64,000 nucleotides of DNA from Streptomyces sp. CB01881 (GTDB taxonomy: Bacteria; Actinomycetota; Actinomycetes; Streptomycetales; Streptomycetaceae): NCBI RefSeq assembly GCF_002953255.1, contig NZ_CP026498.1, positions 9,745,605 to 9,809,604 of the forward strand. Direction: 5' to 3'. Numbering within the stretch: the first letter of the stretch is position 1; each line of letters starts with the position of its first letter. The notes beneath the pieces are model-generated. The model saw only the letters and a list, made by a program, of their open reading frames with translations. It did not search any database and was not told where the DNA came from. Shown here piece after piece: positions 24,899 to 33,188 of the stretch. The translations under genes and the position numbers were made by a program.

Positions 24899-25651
24899 GA
24901 TCTCGGAGGAGATCCTCTCATACACTATGCCAATTGAGGAGAATCTCTTTGCAGAGCTGTCCGCGTCGGCCCGCTTGGAAGACGTAGGAAAAGGCCGGCG
25001 CGGCGCCGTGCTCACCAGGATCGACGAGGCGGGTGGCATGCCTCTCGTGCGTACTACCACTCGATACGGCAGCCCGGCGCAGCGTTTCAGGCGGTGCACG
25101 AACGACTGGCGCAACAGATCCAAGAGCATGCGGCGCTTCCGGCCGGCTTCAACAACGCGCTCATCGAGAGCTACACGAACGCCTACACAACCATGGGCAG
25201 CCACTCCGACCAAGCCCTCGATCTGGCCGACGAGTCGTTCATCGCCGTCTTCTCCTGCTACCAGCATCCCGAAGCGAGCCCGCCGAGGAAGCTGATCTTC
25301 GAATCAAAGGGGTCCGATGGCGAGAAGTTCGAGATTCCCCTGACCCACAACAGTATCGTCGCGTTTTCCGTCGAATCGAATCGGCGAATCAGGCACAAAA
25401 TCGTCTTGGACACGCCCGCCCAGAGGGCGGACAACCAATGGCTGGGCGTCACCTTTCGAACGTCAAAAACATTCGTCCGGTTTCGCGAAGGACATGCACT
25501 CCTCCCGCAGGGTGCACGCCTCATGTCGGCCGACGATGAGCAGAGGCACGAGTTCTACCGACTGCGGCGCCGCGAGAACAAGGAAACGGACTTCGTCTAC
25601 CCCCTGCTGACGTACACCATCAGCGAGAGCGATCTGATGCCGCCCGTCTGA
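24882..25651 (+). pseudogene. Second AlkB-like oxygenase-type gene, one frame break
   Basis: A TTG at 24882 with GGGAG upstream overlaps the previous stop and opens ESRISEEILSYTMPIEENLF to RTTTRYGSPA. Near 25078-25085 the frame moves by one and continues FQAVHERLAQQIQEHAALPA, SFIAVFSCYQHPEASPPRKL, NRRIRHKIVLDTPAQR and WLGVTFRTSKTFVRF. That last part mirrors AlkB motifs (HxI/V and RxSxTFR). The endings of the two genes align (EN..FV.Y then DLMPPV or DYIAPRV), so they arose by tandem duplication. Confidence 0.6.
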
Positions 25652-26124
25652 CCTTGAGGGCTTTTGACCAACCCTCCGGACACCGGTGAGCTCGTTGAGT
25701 TCCCGGTCCCACACATCCGTCGGCAGATCATTGCTCACAACGGTGCCCCCTCCGCGCCGCTGTCACTACATGCGGCGCGGCCACCCTTTGGCGGGACGTC
25801 CACAACAACGCCGCCCCGCCCACGCGGAAATCCCGCCAAACTCCCCGCTACTGGGGGCCTTTATGGGAACGAGCGCGGCCGCCGTTGATCATCGTCGGTG
25901 CGTGGGCTGACGCCGGAACGGCGGCCGCTCCACAGCGTGGATCCCACGTCCGCACTGTCGGCCGGCATGACGCCGGGCGCCGGCAGGCGGTCCGGGCCTG
26001 CCCCCTCGGACCGGACCGCTTGCCGCGTGCTACTCCTCGCGAAGTAGTCGGTTCCCGAAGTCCTTCGGGGGTTGACTCCGGGTGGCTGCGCGACGTCGCG
26101 CGGCCGCGTCTTGACCGGTGTTGG
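25652..26124. other. Intergenic region with inverted repeats
   Basis: No gene was recognised. GCGGCCGCCGTT at 25875-25886 and AACGGCGGCCGC at 25917-25928 form a 12-bp stem with a 30-base loop, possibly a terminator. A 19-bp sequence at 26057-26075 is repeated inverted at 30642-30660. Confidence 0.55.
26057..26075 (+). repeat. 19-bp inverted repeat, left copy
   Basis: GAAGTCCTTCGGGGGTTGA, exact reverse complement of 30642-30660, which directly follows the IS630 transposase stop. Confidence 0.8.
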
Positions 26125-27357
26125 TCAGCGCCGCAGGCTGGGTGCAGCCACTGGCTTGGTCGACCTGCGCTTCCTTGGTGCGCGACGTTGTGGTAGCCGG
26201 GCGGACTCCGGTGTCACACGAAGGTGCAGCGCGGCGAGCAGTAGGCAGAACGCGGCCATTGCGGACCACAGTGCGGTCGTCCCCGCGTGGGCGAGCAGCT
26301 GGGTGCCGAGGACGGGTGCGAGCGTCGCGGCGATCCCCCAGCTGGTACCGAAGACGGCCAGGTAGCGGCCGCTGGCGCCAGGTGGTGCGAGGTCGGTGAC
26401 GAGCGCGTAGATGCGGCCCATGACCAGCAGATCGCCGAGGCTCATCACAGTGGCTGAGGCGAGCAGCGCCGGCAGGGTGCGGGTGAGGGCGTAGCCGGTC
26501 AGCCCCGCGGCCAGGAGAAGATGGGCGAGTGCGAGTGCGACGGGCGTGGTGAGCCGGGTCGCACAGGGCAGGCGAATCAGCGGCTGGGCGAGCACGGTGG
26601 TGGCCGCGGCTGCGGTGAACAACAGCCCGGCGTCGGCGGCGGGCAGCCCCTGCCGTGCGAGTGCGAGCGGCAGGGTGATCACGGTCTGTTGGTTGATCAG
26701 GGCGTAGGCGGTGCCGGTGGCCAGGACGCTCAGCAGGGCTCGGTCGCGCAGCGGTCGTACGGCGGTGTCGTCCTGGTCCTCGCCGGGAGGTTCGGGACGG
26801 TCGCGAGGGAAGGCCAGCCGGATCAGCAGTGCGCAGGCAAGGCAAGTGGCGGCGTCGGTGACGAAGAGCCAGCGCAGGTCCCAGCGGCCGAGCAGGGCGG
26901 CGAGCAGCCCGGCGCCCATGCCGCCCGCCGCGAGCGCGGCGCTGAACAGGCTGAACGCGCGCACCCGGTGCCGCTCCGGCACGGACTCGCCGATGATCGC
27001 CTGGCTCGGGGGCTCGTAGAGCTCGAAGGCCAGCCCGAGCAGCACCGCCCCGGCGACCGCCCAGGTGAGCGATGCGGAGGCCGCGATCGCCAGCTGTGCG
27101 ACGGCGCATCCGCAGAGCCCGAGCACGATGGTCGTGCGCCGGCCGATCCGGTCGGCCAAGTGTCCCCCGGCCAGCCGCGAGGGGATCGTCGCGAGCCCGA
27201 AGGCGGCGCTGACCAGCCCAGCAGTGGTCAGGCTCGCGCCGTGGTCGGCGCTGATCAGCGCGGTGAGAAAGGGCAGTGAGAAGGCCCCGAGCCGGTTGAC
27301 GACCCGGGCGAGTAACAGCAGACGGACGGTGCGGGGCAGTGGTTCGGAGCGCGACAC
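26125..27357 (-). CDS. MFS-family transporter, 410 aa
   Basis: Twelve-helix major facilitator of the drug-efflux kind. The N-terminal half has GLVSAAFGLATIPSRLAGGH then LADRIGRRTTIVLG, the conserved loop 2-3 motif GxLADRxGRR. The second half contains INQQTVITLPLALARQGLPA and GTSWGIAATLAPVLGTQLLA. The C-terminal tail is basic (RAPRKRRSTKP). GTG 27357 is preceded by AGGGAGG. It is convergent with nothing and lies near a TetR gene on the same strand, which may regulate it. The substrate is unknown. Confidence 0.88.
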   Translation of the reverse strand: MSRSEPLPRTVRLLLLARVVNRLGAFSLPFLTALISADHGASLTTAGLVSAAFGLATIPSRLAGGHLADRIGRRTTIVLGLCGCAVAQLAIAASASLTWAVAGAVLLGLAFELYEPPSQAIIGESVPERHRVRAFSLFSAALAAGGMGAGLLAALLGRWDLRWLFVTDAATCLACALLIRLAFPRDRPEPPGEDQDDTAVRPLRDRALLSVLATGTAYALINQQTVITLPLALARQGLPAADAGLLFTAAAATTVLAQPLIRLPCATRLTTPVALALAHLLLAAGLTGYALTRTLPALLASATVMSLGDLLVMGRIYALVTDLAPPGASGRYLAVFGTSWGIAATLAPVLGTQLLAHAGTTALWSAMAAFCLLLAALHLRVTPESARLPQRRAPRKRRSTKPVAAPSLRR

Positions 27358-27514
27358 GGCGCCTCCCTCTACTCGTGAATCGTCAATGTGAGTGATCAGC
27401 GGGCGGTACGTGAGCGGAGGTCCGTCTCGTCGACGCGTGACCTCCAAGCCCTGCTCGGCGCCGTCGGCTCCGCCCGCCCCATCGGTCTGCGCTGCCCGGG
27501 TCGGCGATCCGCCG

Positions 27515-28096
27515 TCAGGTCGGACCGGCGCCGTCGGCGAAGTGCGGCAGCATCATCGCGACCAGGGCGTCGACATCGGCATCGACCATCGGTTCGCCGG
27601 TCATGCCCATCCGGTGGAGCAGGGTGCCGACGACGACGTCGATGAAGAACAGGACCCTGTGCTCGGGTTCGTCGAGCGTGTTCTGGAGGGCGAGGCGGTA
27701 GGGGTCCTGCAACCGTGCGGAGAGGATCTCGCGCAGGGCCGGGTCGCTGACGGCGTCGCTGAACACGCCCGCGAACGCGTCGCCCACCCCGGGCTCGCCG
27801 ATCGTCGCTGCGATCCAGCGGATGGTCGAGGACATGAGCTCGGCCCGGTCGGCGCCCTCCTTCAGCGGAACCGGGCCGAACGCGTCGAGGAGGCAGTCCA
27901 CTATCAGCGCGCCCTTCGACGGCCAGCGGCGGTAGACCGTCGACTTCGCGATGCCGGCCGCGGCGGCGATGCGCTCGACCGTGGCGCGCGCGTAGCCGAT
28001 TTCGTGGACCGTGCTCAGGGTGGTGGTGAAGACCTCGGCGTCGAGGCCGGCGCGCGGGCGTCCGGGCGGTCGGGCGGGAGGAGGCGTTCTAGTCAT
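27515..28096 (-). CDS. TetR-family regulator, 193 aa
   Basis: Helix-turn-helix at residues 20-65 (FTTTLSTVHEIGYARATVER then IAAAAGIAKSTVYRRWPSKG), followed by a TetR_C-type helical domain with VLFFIDVVVGTLLHRM. It is divergent from the esterase gene with a perfect 44-bp palindrome between them that must be its operator. It probably represses itself, the esterase and perhaps the MFS gene downstream on its own strand, a common efflux/esterase resistance arrangement. Confidence 0.92.
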   Translation of the reverse strand: MTRTPPPARPPGRPRAGLDAEVFTTTLSTVHEIGYARATVERIAAAAGIAKSTVYRRWPSKGALIVDCLLDAFGPVPLKEGADRAELMSSTIRWIAATIGEPGVGDAFAGVFSDAVSDPALREILSARLQDPYRLALQNTLDEPEHRVLFFIDVVVGTLLHRMGMTGEPMVDADVDALVAMMLPHFADGAGPT

Positions 28097-28110
28097 TCCC
28101 TCACCATAGC

Positions 28111-28154
28111 TAGTTCCGCTACCTTAGGTATCGATACCTAAGGTAGCGGAACTA
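28111..28154. promoter_or_regulatory. Perfect 44-bp palindromic operator
   Basis: Two 22-bp arms with no spacer and no mismatch; the left arm begins TAGTTCCGCTACCTTAGG and the axis lies between 28132 and 28133. It sits 14 bp from the tetR start and 17 bp from the esterase start. TACCTTAGGTATC inside each half suggests overlapping sites for two dimers. Confidence 0.9.
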
Positions 28155-28171
28155 TTCGGGGAGGAGAAGGC

Positions 28172-29188
28172 ATGAGCGGGGACAGCGGTGCGCGGCAGCC
28201 GTCGGCGAGCAGTAGCGGGTTGCGGCAGCAGGCATTGGGGGGCGAGCCGGACTGGGCGGCGATGACCGCCGAGGAACTGGCCGGCTACCGCGAGGCGGAG
28301 AACCGCAGGCGGGCGTCGCCTGCGATGCGCGCGATCACCGGGATGCCGCACCCCGGGGCCGCGATCGACTGGCAGTCGCTGGCGCTGCCCGGCCGCCGCG
28401 TGCCGGTCCGGGTCCACCGGCCGGCGCGCGAACGCCGCGCCGGCTCCGCCGACCGGGCGGCGCCCCTGCCCCTCGTACTCCACGTCCACGGCGGCGGGTT
28501 CGTGGGCACGGCGGTGCAGAGCGACTGGATCAACAGCCATCTCGCCGCCCAGTTGCCGGCCCTTGTCGTCTCGGTCGAGCACCGCCTCCTCGCCCCGGAC
28601 ACTGTGCTGTCGGCCGCAGCCGACGACGGCTGGGACGCGCTCGACCACCTGGTGCGGCACGCCGCCGACTGGGGCATCGACCCGACGCGCATCGCCGTCT
28701 TCGGCGAGAGCTGCGGCGCACTGATCACCGCCCTGGCCGCTATCCGCGCCAGGCAGGCAGACCTGCAACTGCGGGCGCAGGTGCTGGTCAACCCCGTCGC
28801 AGACGTGACCGGGACAATGTTCGACCACCTCTCGGTCACCGAGCACGCCCACAGCCCGACCCTGACCGTTCCCCAACTGCGGCTGTTGCACCGGCTCGCC
28901 GTCCCCTCGGGAACCGATCCCCGTGCGCTGTCTCCGCTGCACGCCGACAACCTCGCCGGGCTCGCCCCGGCGCTGGTAGTGGTGCCGACCCATGACCCGC
29001 TGGCCGACCACGGCCGCCGCTACGCCGAACGCCTGCGCGCAGCCGGGACGCCCGCGCGGCTGACCGAGTTTCCCGAGGCCGCCCACGCCTTCGTTAGCAT
29101 GCCGGCCGTAGTGCCGCAGGCCGAGGCGGCACGGGTGGAGATCACCGAGTTCCTCCGCGACACCCTCGGCCGCCCCGGCGGCCGCTGA
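28172..29188 (+). CDS. Hormone-sensitive-lipase-family esterase, 338 aa
   Basis: Carboxylesterase of the HSL type. The oxyanion box is LVLHVHGGGFVGTA, the nucleophile elbow is VFGESCGALITAL (Ser in GESCG), the acid is in VVPTHDPLADHG and the catalytic His in FPEAAHAFVSM. The first 55 residues are a polar extension. It is cytosolic. Controlled by the adjacent TetR through the 44-bp palindrome, it probably hydrolyses the ester inducer or a toxic ester. GGGGAGGAGAAGG gives a very strong ribosome site. Confidence 0.92.
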   Translation: MSGDSGARQPSASSSGLRQQALGGEPDWAAMTAEELAGYREAENRRRASPAMRAITGMPHPGAAIDWQSLALPGRRVPVRVHRPARERRAGSADRAAPLPLVLHVHGGGFVGTAVQSDWINSHLAAQLPALVVSVEHRLLAPDTVLSAAADDGWDALDHLVRHAADWGIDPTRIAVFGESCGALITALAAIRARQADLQLRAQVLVNPVADVTGTMFDHLSVTEHAHSPTLTVPQLRLLHRLAVPSGTDPRALSPLHADNLAGLAPALVVVPTHDPLADHGRRYAERLRAAGTPARLTEFPEAAHAFVSMPAVVPQAEAARVEITEFLRDTLGRPGGR

Positions 29189-29247
29189 CCAGGCGACTCC
29201 GACGGACGGGCCGCGGCGTCCGCCAGCGGCCCGCGCCCCGAACCGAG

Positions 29248-29287
29248 CGGTCAACGTCACCTGTCAAACGGTCAAGATCACCTGTCA
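29248..29287. repeat. 19-bp direct repeat, two copies
   Basis: CGGTCAACGTCACCTGTCA at 29248-29266 recurs at 29269-29287 with two changes, a 21-bp period. It lies between the esterase stop and the IS630 transposase and may be part of the IS left end. Confidence 0.75.
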
Positions 29288-29471
29288 GAGGGCAATCGGT
29301 ACCCCATGCGGACACAACCTGTGGGCCCTCGCGGCACGCAGGGACCAAGTGCAGGTACTCCGCTGCGGCCAACACGTGCGGGCGTGCCCACATCCTGTCG
29401 GACGGGCCGGGGAGAGGACACGGCAGGCTACGGCCCGTCGTGATCCACTTCTCTCGATCGGCCTTTGCCCC

Positions 29472-30641
29472 ATGCCCGTTGCCCCGGCCCGTCCGATAGC
29501 CCCAACTGCCGCCGAGCGCGAACGGCTGAAGGAGTTGGCCTACGGCCACAAGACCGAGTACCGGCTGCGTGTCCGGGCGCAGGTCGTGCTGCACGCGTCG
29601 CGCGGGCGCTCCAACGCGCGCATCGCCCGCGAGACGGGGCTGCATCTGGACACGGTGCGCAAGTGGCGGGGGCGGTTCGCCGAGCTGGGTCTTGCGGGCT
29701 TGGCCGATCGAAAACGCACCGGCCGCCCGGCTTCCTTCACCGCACTGCAGGCCGCCCGGGTCAAAGCGCTGGCCTGCCGACTGCCCGCCGAGACCGGGGC
29801 GCCGCTGTCGCGCTGGTCGTGCCCGGAGCTGGCCCGCGAAGCCATGGTCCAGGGCATCACCACGTCCGTGTCGGCCTCTACCGTGCGCCGATGGCTGGCC
29901 GAAGACGCGCTCAAGCCCTGGCAGCACCATTCCTGGATCTTCATCACCGACCTGGGTTTCCAACCCAAGGCCGAGCGTGTTCTGGACCTGTACGCCCGTA
30001 CCTGGGGCGGCGTCCCGCTCGGGGAGGATGAGTACGTCGTCAGCGCCGACGAGAAGACCTCCGTCCAGGCCCGCTGCCGCTGCCACCCCACCCTCGCCCC
30101 GGGCCGGGCGAGAGCGATGCGCGTCAACCACACCTACGGACGCGGCGGAGCACTGGCCTACCTGGCCGCCTACGACGTCCACGCCGCGAAGGTGTTCGGC
30201 CGCACCGAACCGCGCACCGGCATCGACCCGTTCATGAACCTGGTCACCCAGGTCATGAGCACCGAACCCTACGCCAGCGCCAAGCGGGTCTTTTGGATCG
30301 TCGACAACGGCTCCTCACACCGAGGCAAGAAGGCCGCCGATCGGCTGACCACCGCCTTCCCGAACGCCGTCATGGTCCACACCCCTATCCATGCCTCCTG
30401 GTTGAACCAGGTGGAGATCTACTTCTCCGTCGTCCAGCGCAAGGTCGTCTCACCCAACGACTTCACCGACCTGGCCCAGGTCGGGGACCGGCTCCGAGCA
30501 TTCGAAGACCGCTACAACGCCACGGCACAGCCGTTCCAGTGGAAGTTCACCACCTCCGACCTGGACGATCTGCTGGCCCGGCTCGACCGGCACACGCTCA
30601 CCGACCGACACCAAGAATCCTCCGTTGCACTGGCCGCCTGA
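29472..30641 (+). CDS. IS630-family transposase, 389 aa
   Basis: Full-length DDE transposase. The N-terminal helix-turn-helix has VLHASRGRSNARIARETGLH then LDTVRKWRGRFAELGLAGL. The catalytic residues lie in VSADEKTSVQAR (Asp), VFWIVDNGSSHRGKKA (Asp) and ASWLNQVEIYFSVVQRK (Glu). ATG 29472 is the first start before the conserved N-terminus. No frame break is seen, so it is potentially active. The element's ends were not both found; a 19-bp sequence right after the stop recurs inverted at 26057. Confidence 0.93.
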   Translation: MPVAPARPIAPTAAERERLKELAYGHKTEYRLRVRAQVVLHASRGRSNARIARETGLHLDTVRKWRGRFAELGLAGLADRKRTGRPASFTALQAARVKALACRLPAETGAPLSRWSCPELAREAMVQGITTSVSASTVRRWLAEDALKPWQHHSWIFITDLGFQPKAERVLDLYARTWGGVPLGEDEYVVSADEKTSVQARCRCHPTLAPGRARAMRVNHTYGRGGALAYLAAYDVHAAKVFGRTEPRTGIDPFMNLVTQVMSTEPYASAKRVFWIVDNGSSHRGKKAADRLTTAFPNAVMVHTPIHASWLNQVEIYFSVVQRKVVSPNDFTDLAQVGDRLRAFEDRYNATAQPFQWKFTTSDLDDLLARLDRHTLTDRHQESSVALAA

Positions 30642-30660
30642 TCAACCCCCGAAGGACTTC
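30642..30660 (-). repeat. 19-bp inverted repeat, right copy
   Basis: TCAACCCCCGAAGGACTTC, directly after the IS630 transposase stop, exact reverse complement of 26057-26075. It may be the element's right end. Confidence 0.8.
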
Positions 30661-30785
30661 CAGCGTCGACCACTAAGGTTGTCCCGTAACCCCCTGGTTG
30701 AGCCGCGTGGCTGAGGCTCCAAGGACCGGGTCCTCGGCCGGATATCCGCGCGACTTCGGCCCTCCGGCTATGGCAGCCTGCTGAC

Positions 30786-31127
30786 ATGCCAGCAGAGCTG
30801 AGAGAACACGCGGGCCGTCACTACGCCGTCCTGTCCTTCTACGCGGGACCTGACGACGCCTGGACCCTGGAGCTGAGCGAGGCCGTGCCAGCGCCGGCAG
30901 CGTGGGCCGAAATCCCCGGTAGGCCGACTCATATGCACGGGGTTGGCTTTCTGGCGGCGTTCGTCCCTGACGAGGATCCGACTCTGGAACCGACCGTCCA
31001 CATCCACAGCCATGACGAGCACGTCATCCCGTACGAGATCATGTGCTGGTTCATGGAGCAGGTCACCGAGCAGGTCGAACGCTGCCGGGCCGCCTACGCG
31101 CAGGAGGATCCTGAAGCAGTGGAATGA
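30786..31127 (+). CDS. Hypothetical protein inside IS5-type element, 113 aa
   Basis: Unrecognised family. Residues include YAVLSFYAGPDDAWTLELSE, then FVPDEDPTLEPTVHIHSHDE and HVIPYEIMCWFMEQVTEQVE. The same PDDAWxLEL, VPDEDPxxEPTV and IPYxxMxWFMxQV motifs occur in the frame-broken gene at 22836-23326, so they are paralogues. The stop is 7 bp before the transposase ATG and both lie between the element's terminal repeats. Soluble, acidic, conserved His and Trp; function unknown. Confidence 0.7.
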   Translation: MPAELREHAGRHYAVLSFYAGPDDAWTLELSEAVPAPAAWAEIPGRPTHMHGVGFLAAFVPDEDPTLEPTVHIHSHDEHVIPYEIMCWFMEQVTEQVERCRAAYAQEDPEAVE

Positions 31128-31134
31128 TCTTGGC

Positions 31135-31892
31135 ATGGCTGGTGTGATCACGGCGTCGGAGTCGTCCTGGATAGCCCCGTTCACCGGGCTGAGCCCACGC
31201 GAGTTCCACACGCTGATGACGATGCTCCGCCGTGAAGGTGGCGACACCGTGCGGCCCGGCCGACCCTGGAGTCTTCCACTGGAAGACCGGGTCCTGCTGG
31301 TCGCGACCTACTGGCGGACCAACCTCACGCTGAGGCAGATCGCGCCACTGTTCGGTGTGTTCAAGTCGGCGGCCGACCGCATCGTGGACCACGTCGCCCC
31401 CTTGCTCGCACTGAAGCAACGGAAGCGGTTCGCCAAGGGCACGGTACTGATCGTCGACGCCCCCCCGGGGACCACACCATCGCCGAGAAGTCCAAGAACT
31501 ACAGGTACTCCACCAACCACCAGGTCGTCGTCGACGCCCACACCCGCCTGGTCGTCGCAGTCGGCAAACCCGTTCCGGGCAACCGCAACGATTGCAAGGC
31601 ATGGGCCGAGTCCGGCGCCAAAGCCGCTGTCGGCAGGACCACCACCATCGCCGATGGCGGCTATCCCGGCACCGGCCTCGTGATCCCGCACCGCCGGCCC
31701 AAAGGTCGCGAGCCGACCGAGTGGCAGACCGAGCACAACCGTGAGCACAAGCAGGTCCGTGCCCGTGTCGAGCACGTCTTCGCCCGGATGAAGACCTGGA
31801 GGATCCTTCGCGACTGCCGCCTCAAGGGCGACGGCGTCCACCAAGCCATGCTCGGCATCGCCCACCTCCACAACCTCCTCCAGGCCGCGTAG
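31135..31892 (+). CDS. IS5-family transposase in two frames (frame break at C7 run)
   Basis: Frame one starts MAGVITASESSWIAPFTGLS, reads EFHTLMTMLRREGGDTVRPG and LRQIAPLFGVFKSAADRIVD, and reaches LIVDA, the first catalytic Asp, near 31460. After a GCCCCCCCGGGG stretch the minus-one frame continues DHTIAEKSKNYRYSTNHQVV, IADGGYPGTGLVIPHRR and VRARVEHVFARMKTWRILRD to TAG 31892. Relatives read VDGTLVPTRDHTIAE here, so about 10 nt are missing. A minus-one ribosomal slip on the C run could still fuse the parts; otherwise it is a dead copy. Confidence 0.8.
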
Positions 31893-31956
31893 TCCGGTCT
31901 GCCATCGATGGGCGAGACTGCCCTGCCACCGTCAAAGATCAATTGCGGGACAGCCC

Positions 31957-32856
31957 TTAGGCCGATCGGCCCGCCGGGTGGAAGTTGATGCGTTCACGGA
32001 TGACGGGGAAGCCGGCCTTGGCAAAGTTCGCGGCCATGGGGAAGTTGGCCTGGTCCGTCGCTCCGCTGACGAACTCCGCGCCCTGCTCGACGAGGAAGTG
32101 GGTGCACTCCGCGAGGAGGTCGTAGGCGTAGCCGCGGCCGCGCTGTTCCGGGACGACTCCGATGAAGCCGATGGTCGGGCCGGAGGGGTTGTGGGCCGGG
32201 ATGTGGATGCCGGCCAGGTCTCCCTCCGGCGTGTGTGCGATCTGCCACCACTCCCGTGGGGAGGGGCACCAGTGGAAGAAGTCGAGTTCCTCCTGGGCGG
32301 CTTGGTCGAGGCCGCCCTCCTCGATGGCCCTGAGCGCGTGGGCGTCCAGGGTGGCGGAGTGGATGCGGCGCAACGCGTCGAAGAACACGGTGTCGTCGGG
32401 TTCGGCACTGAAGTGCAGGCGTCCGGGCCGCTCGGGCAGACCTCGCTCCGGGGTCCAGCGGTACAGGAAGCGTTCCACCAGGAGTTCGTACCCTGCGGCT
32501 CGTGCGGCGGCGAAACGCGCCTCGGCGCCGGCGCGCAGGTCGGTCTCTTCTCGCCAGCCGCCGGGCAGGTTGATCTCGAGTTCGACCTGCCAGGGAGCGG
32601 AGCGCAGGAGTTCGGCCCCGGCCTCCTCCTCGCCCTCGGCCACGTCGAACCAGTTGATGTTGACGGGCTCCGAGTCGTCGGGGCCGCCCCACCACGCGCC
32701 GCGTGCGACGACCTCGCCGTCGCGCAGGGCGACGCGCTTCCAGTCGGGGCGGAACTGGGTACGCCGATGGCCTTCACGGGCGCCCAGGGGGTCGGGGAGT
32801 GCGTCGAAGAGATGAGCGTCGCTCGCGGAGAGCGCGCGGATGACCGGATCGGTCAT
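31957..32856 (-). CDS. GNAT-family acetyltransferase, 299 aa
   Basis: The C-terminal GNAT domain has EGDLAGIHIPAHNPSGPTIG, then FIGVVPEQRGRGYAYDLLAE with the acetyl-CoA loop QRGRGYA, and TDQANFPMAANFAKAGFPVI. The N-terminal half resembles tandem-GNAT proteins. Its TAA stop is supplied by the right end of the IS5-type element (TTA in CCTTAG), so the last residues may differ from the original. ATG 32856 begins MTDPVIRALSASDAHLFDAL. Confidence 0.85.
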   Translation of the reverse strand: MTDPVIRALSASDAHLFDALPDPLGAREGHRRTQFRPDWKRVALRDGEVVARGAWWGGPDDSEPVNINWFDVAEGEEEAGAELLRSAPWQVELEINLPGGWREETDLRAGAEARFAAARAAGYELLVERFLYRWTPERGLPERPGRLHFSAEPDDTVFFDALRRIHSATLDAHALRAIEEGGLDQAAQEELDFFHWCPSPREWWQIAHTPEGDLAGIHIPAHNPSGPTIGFIGVVPEQRGRGYAYDLLAECTHFLVEQGAEFVSGATDQANFPMAANFAKAGFPVIRERINFHPAGRSA

Positions 32857-33188
32857 GGATTCCTCCGGGATACAGGCTGCTTGGAGCGCTCCCGGTCAGA
32901 ACTCACGAACCACGCCGGGGCAGCGGAAGAGGGAGCGCTGGAAAGGTGTGAACTGCACGGCACTCGCCTCCTTCCGTTCATCTCAGGGCGTGAAGCCACA
33001 CAGTACGTGGTCTTCCGTGGGTCCGTCCACGGATTTCCGCGCTCCTTGAAGGAGGGTTCGCGGGACGATGCAGAGCGCTCTCAAAGAACCCCGGGGGGGG
33101 CTAAAAGGCAAAGCCAAGACGCTGCTCAGGCCCCGGCCGTGGGCGCCCGCCCGACTGTGCAGGTCGCAGGTGGCGGACAGCGTGCCGT
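32857..33188. other. Intergenic region
   Basis: No gene was found. It holds a CCCCGGGGGGGG run near 33090-33100 and presumably the promoter of the GNAT gene. Confidence 0.5.

Larger units (their letters stand above)
30673..31960 (+). mobile_element. IS5-type element with passenger gene, about 1.29 kb
   Basis: The left end CTAAGGTTGTCCCGTAA (30673-30689) and the reverse complement of the right end, CTAAGGGCTGTCCCGCAA (31943-31960), match apart from one indel and two or three changes, as expected for terminal repeats of IS5-family elements. Between them lie a 113-aa gene and a two-frame transposase. Elements of this kind usually measure about 0.9 kb with only the transposase, so the extra gene is notable. 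Confidence 0.7.

Noticed and set aside
25664..25888. 74-aa plus-strand frame after the AlkB-like pair
   Set aside because: No ribosome site, no recognisable motif, and it runs into a hairpin region.
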